Shown here: piece by piece, positions 60,001-64,000 of the stretch
How the letters are laid out: the number at the start of each line of letters is the position of its first letter
Position numbering within the stretch: the first letter of the stretch is position 1
From: Phorcus lineatus
Lineage: Eukaryota > Mollusca > Gastropoda > Trochida > Trochidae
Assembly: GCA_921293015.1 (NCBI GenBank)
Contig: OV121087.1
Location: 5,964,501-6,028,500 of the forward strand
DNA: 64,000 nucleotides
Direction of reading: 5' to 3'
Notes under the pieces: model-generated
What the model was told of the DNA's origin: nothing
Databases searched by the model: none
The model's input: the letters and a program-made list of their open reading frames with translations, nothing else
Made by a program: the position numbers and the translations under genes

Positions 60001-63000
60001 AAAGATGCCAATCGTTTTTTAGCTTATGTTACTTCGACATCTCTCAAAGTGTTTTTTTAGGAAAATTTATGTGACAGACAATCACAGTTTATCGGTTTTC
60101 GCTCAGTTAGAAAATTATATATTTTGCTGTTTAGAGTTAGGAGTTGATATATGAAAATAAGATATCAGTGTTATTCAAAAGTTAGCATACATTTAGAAAA
60201 CGAATTCGGTATGTGACGCTATAAGCACACCCTCCCTATGGGTGCCCCCAACCGCTTTTTTAACTCACAATATTTTTAGAGCCTATTCTCATAACTCTCC
60301 CTGTGTGATACAGCAAGGTAGTTGCATTTAAAACATTTGTATCCCCCTTTCTTACATTTATTAGGGAGCTGCAAGTTTAATCCTGAACATAAGCAACTGT
60401 CCTTTTATTCCACACCTTTGGTAGACAAAACTTTGAATGCTAAAAAATTTTTTTAAACAGATTGAGTTGGCCTTGTGATAATCTTGTGAATTCTTTGCAA
60501 ATTTGTTTTATAAGCGTCCCGTCTTTTTAATTTCTTAAGCATCCATGAGATATCTGATAAACGTGAGTTTAAGATTGATGGGTGACAGAGTTGTCTCCCT
60601 TGGCATGTTTCGGAAAGTTTTAGAAATCTCATGTATATCCATTTTATGTAAATAGATATAAGGACATCATGGGAAAAAAGATAAGACAATTTTTTTACTT
60701 AGCATGGATGACAATTTGTTCATTGAAAGGTTTTACACTTTATATTTCATGTTGCCAGCTTCCAAAATACCTCACACAAGTCAATTTTATGATTATCTAT
60801 TTTGGTTTATTCACTGATATGTTTTTTACGATTATGTTTTTGTGTGTGTTTGCTGCAGTTTTGAACACTCCTTCAATGTGTGCGTGTGTCAGATATGTGG
60901 TTATCGGAGGTTGTTGACAGAGGTTGAAGAGAGACGGAAAACTAAGTACAACTCACTTGACAAGCAACATGAAGATAAACTTATGAAGGTACTCATATCA
61001 AATGCTATCACAGTTCTTTATTTCTAATTGATTTATTCCAATATTTGTGCTGTTAAAGATTGTTAGTTAAGAATATCAAATAGTTTACTAGTTACATTTC
61101 AATTTAACATAATAAAAAAGTGTCATTGATGCAAATCGCCTTGACAAAAGACTAGCAAAAACGACAGTTTTAGATTCAGGTAGGGCGGTGGTTAGACGTT
61201 CTAAGGTTTTTATATTGTCAAAGTTGTGTACATTCCCCTCCCCCCCCAGTCCCCCCCCCCCCCTCTCCCTTTGACTATGATCATTAACTGAAATGTAAAT
61301 GGATTTTACATTTTGAAAACACACCAAAAGGTTAAAGAGAAACACATGTTTGGCTGTTTGTAATATTTTGTCATATATACTAGTTTCTAAATTTTATCAA
61401 AATGTAATATTCTTCGTCTTGTAGTTTTGGCAACTGATGATGCCCGGCACAAAGTTGGAGTCTCGTATCAACAAGCAGTGGACCGAACTTGGTTTCCAGG
61501 GAGATGACCCCGCCACAGATTTCCGAGGGATGGGATTACTTGGCCTTGATCAGCTGCTGTATGTTAACTTTAGATATGGAATGTTTTGTTAAATACAAAG
61601 CTTGATAAGTCTTTTTCAGGTGTGTTATATATTTGATAAGAAAGGTTTAATCAATGGAGATTCATAAAATGAAATAATGATAAATGAACTGGTATTTTCC
61701 ATACTTCTCCTGGTCCATTATTGTGTCTTGTACTTGGGAATTTCCAGACTTGCTGATTATGATAACATTAAAGAAATAACTATATTGTGCTACCTTCCAA
61801 TGTCAGTTTTATATGATTTCAAGCTTAACTATCCCACTTCAGTGTGGCTCTGAAAGGTATACATTTATAATTTCTGTGGCAGGTATTTTGTAGAAGAATA
61901 CCCTGAAGTATCAAAAAGACTCCTCTCCCAGTCACATCATCCACAGTTAGGGTAAGAAGTTCTTTTATTTCACAACAGCTGGAAACCTGAAAATGTTTGC
62001 TGGACCTGTAACCTTTTGAAATTTCCTTTCTCGTTACCAATCAAACTAACAAGATTGTACTTTCGGTCTGGCTTGTTTTCAAGATAATTCCATACACTAC
62101 CAACCATAATATAAACAATCTGGCAGAACTTCAGAATATTTATCGCTGAAATTTGTCAGTCTTTACATCTCTGATCACATGTTAATAAAAGAGTAATAGG
62201 TAAGGTCTAAGGATGTGTTTGCACAGAATATTGCTTCAGAGGTTAAAGAGCCACTCCATGATTTTCATAACATATTTTTTACCTTTGATACGAATCTGAA
62301 TGTAATATGTGGTGATATAAAATCAAGACATCTTTACTTTTCACGTCCAAAACACATATATAGTACAAATACTGGTTTTCCATGAAAATCTAAAAACAGC
62401 CTTATAAATGCACAGAGGTGTAGATATCACATCCAATATACATGGATACTAGTTACATAACCTAACACACACTATCAACTCCAAACTGCCTTCCTGGCTG
62501 TTTTAGATAAGTCTCCAAAATTACGTTTGACTATTTGATGCGCGCCACTGTCTGGTTTTCGATCATAATTGCGACGTTCTACCTTCATATTGTCACTGAA
62601 AAAAAACAATTAGCTTTAAAATGTGTCTCTTTTTGGTAACAGTCGATACTTCGCGATCAAATGACACCATTGATTAAGTTTGGCATATATGACTCCCAAC
62701 AACTCACGGAGTGGCTCTTTAAAATGGTAAATAATCTTATTCAAAATGGCTATTTTCAGAGAGTAATTATTATCATTGTCCCATGCAGAGAAGGTATATT
62801 GAGTGACATCCAATAAGGATGGGTATCGCTCCTCATTTTCGTATTGCAATATATTGCGATACAGAAAAGCGTATTGCAATACGTATTGCAATATATTGGT
62901 ACTTTTCATATTTCATTTTTTGCATGCTCTCTTGACTAAATAGCAGTAATTATATCAGTGATCATTGCTCCACTGGCCATCGTTTTGTAAAGTAAGATAA

Positions 63001-63533
63001 CTCAGTGATTGGTTTCGGACTTTTAACATGTCTGTGCTATTTTCACCTGGCGAGTTCACACATTGTTTACAACTTTCGGTAAAATCAAATTTTTTCTTGT
63101 CACTTTTCTCTGCAATTCTACATGGAAATTGTAAATTTTATGACTTCCGATATGTTGGATGTTTTCAGAAGAGTGTACCGGTACGTATCGTGTTGTTCCT
63201 GTATTGCAATATACCGATAATACCGCACACCCTTAACATCCAATGATCAGGGGAAGTAACTCTTACTGAACAGTATATCACTACATTGTGTATAAACCTA
63301 GTATAATTATTTGTGTATTGAATGTGGTAGTAGTAAAATTAATACATAGGCATTATTCTTGAGAATTCATATCCTGTTGTAATTTATTTCATTTTCTAGG
63401 TTTTCCTATGCAATTCTGGGCATCAACTTCACTGGTATGGCTTGTGAGCTGCTGAAGGGACGCAAACTTCGCACCCACTTTTACAACATCTCTACAGAAG
63501 CCGCCACTTTGAAACAATTCAACGAAGTATACT
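57027..63533 (+). CDS. ELMOD2: ELMO domain-containing protein, ELMOD1/2 type, 3' end off the window
   Basis: Exons at 57027-57180, 59120-59246, 60859-60988, 61425-61558, 61883-61951 and 63400-63533 join in phase to give 249 codons plus one base. Human ELMOD2 has 293 residues, so one last exon of about 45 codons is missing. The N-terminus (KWILRKVTGKCELLRI) and the middle (WTELGFQGDDPATDFRGMG, LLSQSHHPQLGFSYAILGIN) match the family closely. ELMODs are GTPase-activating proteins for ARL2, ARL3 and ARF GTPases. Their motif W-x3-G-F-Q-x3-P-x-T-D-F-R-G-x-G is complete at residues 156-174, with the catalytic arginine at 171. An in-frame TAA at 57015 precedes the ATG at 57027, which fixes the start. 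Invertebrates usually have one gene co-orthologous to vertebrate ELMOD1 and ELMOD2, so the symbol is a best fit only. Confidence 0.92.
57181..59119 (+). other. ELMOD intron 1
   Basis: Apart from the pogo/Tigger-like element at 57783-58304 I see only AT-rich sequence. The short frames on both strands have no recognisable domain. Confidence 0.7.
57783..58304. mobile_element. Pogo/Tigger-like non-autonomous DNA transposon
   Basis: The ends form inverted repeats: CAGTCAGACCCCGATAATCC on the left, and CAGTCAGACCTCGATAATCC read inward from the right. They are flanked by TA on both sides (57781-57782 and 58305-58306), the target of Tc1/mariner-pogo elements. The form CAGTC-CCTC-ATCCG is like Tigger-type ends (family knowledge). 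Several ATCCGAAC words recur near both ends and could be transposase sites. At about 58020-58099 a plus-strand frame reads like a worn CENP-B/pogo helix-turn-helix (ELSVSAVCDCKK), followed by a stop; an AATAAA lies at 58174. At 522 bases it cannot encode a transposase. It sits in ELMOD intron 1. Confidence 0.8.
59247..60858 (+). other. ELMOD intron 2
   Basis: AT-rich, no coding sequence seen. The words cagagttgtctccctttg (59522) and cagagttgtctcccttgg (60586) recur, and related tctccctt words follow at 63542 and 63629. They are probably tails of a worn interspersed repeat. Confidence 0.6.
61234..61269. repeat. Poly-C tract
   Basis: Runs of 4, 8 and about 13 C broken by single other bases, in ELMOD intron 3. 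The minus strand therefore has at least three long G runs and could form a G-quadruplex. The minus-strand frame rich in Gly (GGGGLGGEG) is a by-product. Confidence 0.9.
61425..61951 (+). other. ELMOD2: ELMOD exons 4-5: catalytic core of the ELMO domain
   Basis: Exon 4 (61425-61558) starts FWQLMMPGTKLESRINKQW and holds the whole GAP motif, ending GLLGLDQL. Exon 5 (61883-61951) reads YFVEEYPEVSKRLLSQSHHPQLG. The split codon is CT/G (Leu) and the next join is GG/G (Gly) into exon 6, FSYAILGINFTGMACELLKG. Both donors are good (gtatgt, gtaaga). All motif residues known to matter for ARL GAP activity are present, so the product should be active. Confidence 0.9.
62243..62722. mobile_element. TTAA-flanked MITE
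   Basis: Inverted repeats of 17 bases with one mismatch follow TTAA at each end (TTAAAGAGCCACTCCATGA on the left, TTAAAGAGCCACTCCGTGA read inward from the right). The element is 480 bases including the TTAA words and has no coding capacity. TTAA is the target of piggyBac, Kolobok and some other families, so the superfamily is open. It lies 84 bases from the hAT-like element in the same intron. Confidence 0.72.
62814..63235. mobile_element. hAT-like MITE with 8-bp target duplication
   Basis: The 8-base direct repeat ACATCCAA stands at 62806-62813 and 63236-63243. Inside it the ends are imperfect inverted repeats (TAAGGATGGGTATCG and TAAGGGTGTGCGGTATT read inward). An 8-bp duplication and ends of the form TA-GGGTG are usual for hAT elements. 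Both ends are rich in the palindromic word TATTGCAATA, which recurs at 62843, 62871 and 63200. No transposase frame is visible in 422 bases. It lies in ELMOD intron 5. Confidence 0.78.
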
Positions 63534-64000
63534 GTGAGTAGTCTCCCTTTGGTCTTCCCAAGAGTTCCTGATAAGGCCAACTTAGTTTGGTAATAATATC
63601 TTTTTTGTTAGTGTGGATCTTATCTCCCTTTTGTTTTGGTTTAAAACTCATAAAAATAGGATTCCATATTTGCTTTCCTCAGCTGATCTGTTTGATCTCT
63701 TTTGGATGTCAACATTGATGTGTTAAGTAGCTGATAACATGTTAGCCCTCTCTCCGTGTGTCTCTCTCACCTGCAGAGTGTTTGTGCTTAAGACAGAAGG
63801 ATTGTTTTGCGTTTATTTGAAAGAAAATATCGATGTCTTTTGGACATTAAAAGTTAAGATGTTTTTCTTCTATATCACCACATTTGACAATTAGGTTCGT
63901 ATCAAAGGTAAATAACTTGTTATGAAAATCACGGAGGTTGCTTTATGAATGAAGCTTCTGTCATTTTCGCCCGCCGCAACGCGGAACGGGGGACTATGAA
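63534..64000 (+). other. Start of an ELMOD intron at the window edge
   Basis: A good gtgagt donor follows exon 6. No stretch here encodes the expected C-terminus (about 45 residues, aromatic and acidic), so the usual last exon should lie past 64000. An acceptor-like tttcctcag ends at 63682 and would open a 14-residue ending with a stop at 63723; see the findings. The last 30 bases are G+C-rich (gcccgccgcaacgcggaacg). Confidence 0.5.

Overview
The window is eukaryotic and almost certainly molluscan, probably a gastropod. It is AT-rich, its genes are split by many GT-AG introns, and it carries tRNA-headed SINE copies whose tail is like one common in mollusc genomes. It also holds many minisatellites and short non-autonomous DNA transposons. 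The phylum call is an inference from the repeats and protein similarity; no species can be named.

Two conserved genes stand head to head. On the minus strand, from 56226 down to 974, lies a complete TMEM131 orthologue. I could join 38 exons with canonical splice sites and consistent phases, giving 5679 coding bases (1892 residues). The family's usual length is about 1880. The model has a short signal peptide, the PapD-like N-terminal domain that binds procollagen chains in this family, a long luminal part of Ig/ASH-like beta-sandwich segments, one membrane helix (about residues 1104-1126) and a long low-complexity cytoplasmic tail. On the plus strand, from 57027 and running off the right edge, lies an ELMOD1/2-type ELMO-domain gene, with six coding exons in view. 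It encodes a GTPase-activating protein for ARL/ARF-family GTPases, and its catalytic arginine motif is intact. Both proteins are tied by family knowledge to membrane traffic.

Layout: 1-973 is the TMEM131 3' UTR and flank. 974-24866 holds 35 of its exons, densely packed. 24867-49548 is one intron of 24.7 kb with minisatellites, a foldback repeat and at least one TIR element, but no gene I can support. A 32-base micro-exon sits at 49549-49580, and exons 2 and 1 at 55624 and 56106. 56227-57026 is the divergent promoter interval, with CCAAT, X-box-like and ETS-like motifs. 57027-63533 carries the ELMOD exons, whose introns hold a pogo/Tigger-like, a TTAA-flanked and a hAT-like element.

I found no unknown multi-gene system. 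The points most worth a second look are: a real 3' splice site at the edge of a 29-base tandem array of look-alike acceptors; a second array of about 22 acceptor-like units on the opposite strand; the divergent promoter with an RFX-type X-box candidate; a 60-base-arm hairpin; and several transposon relics with readable target-site duplications.
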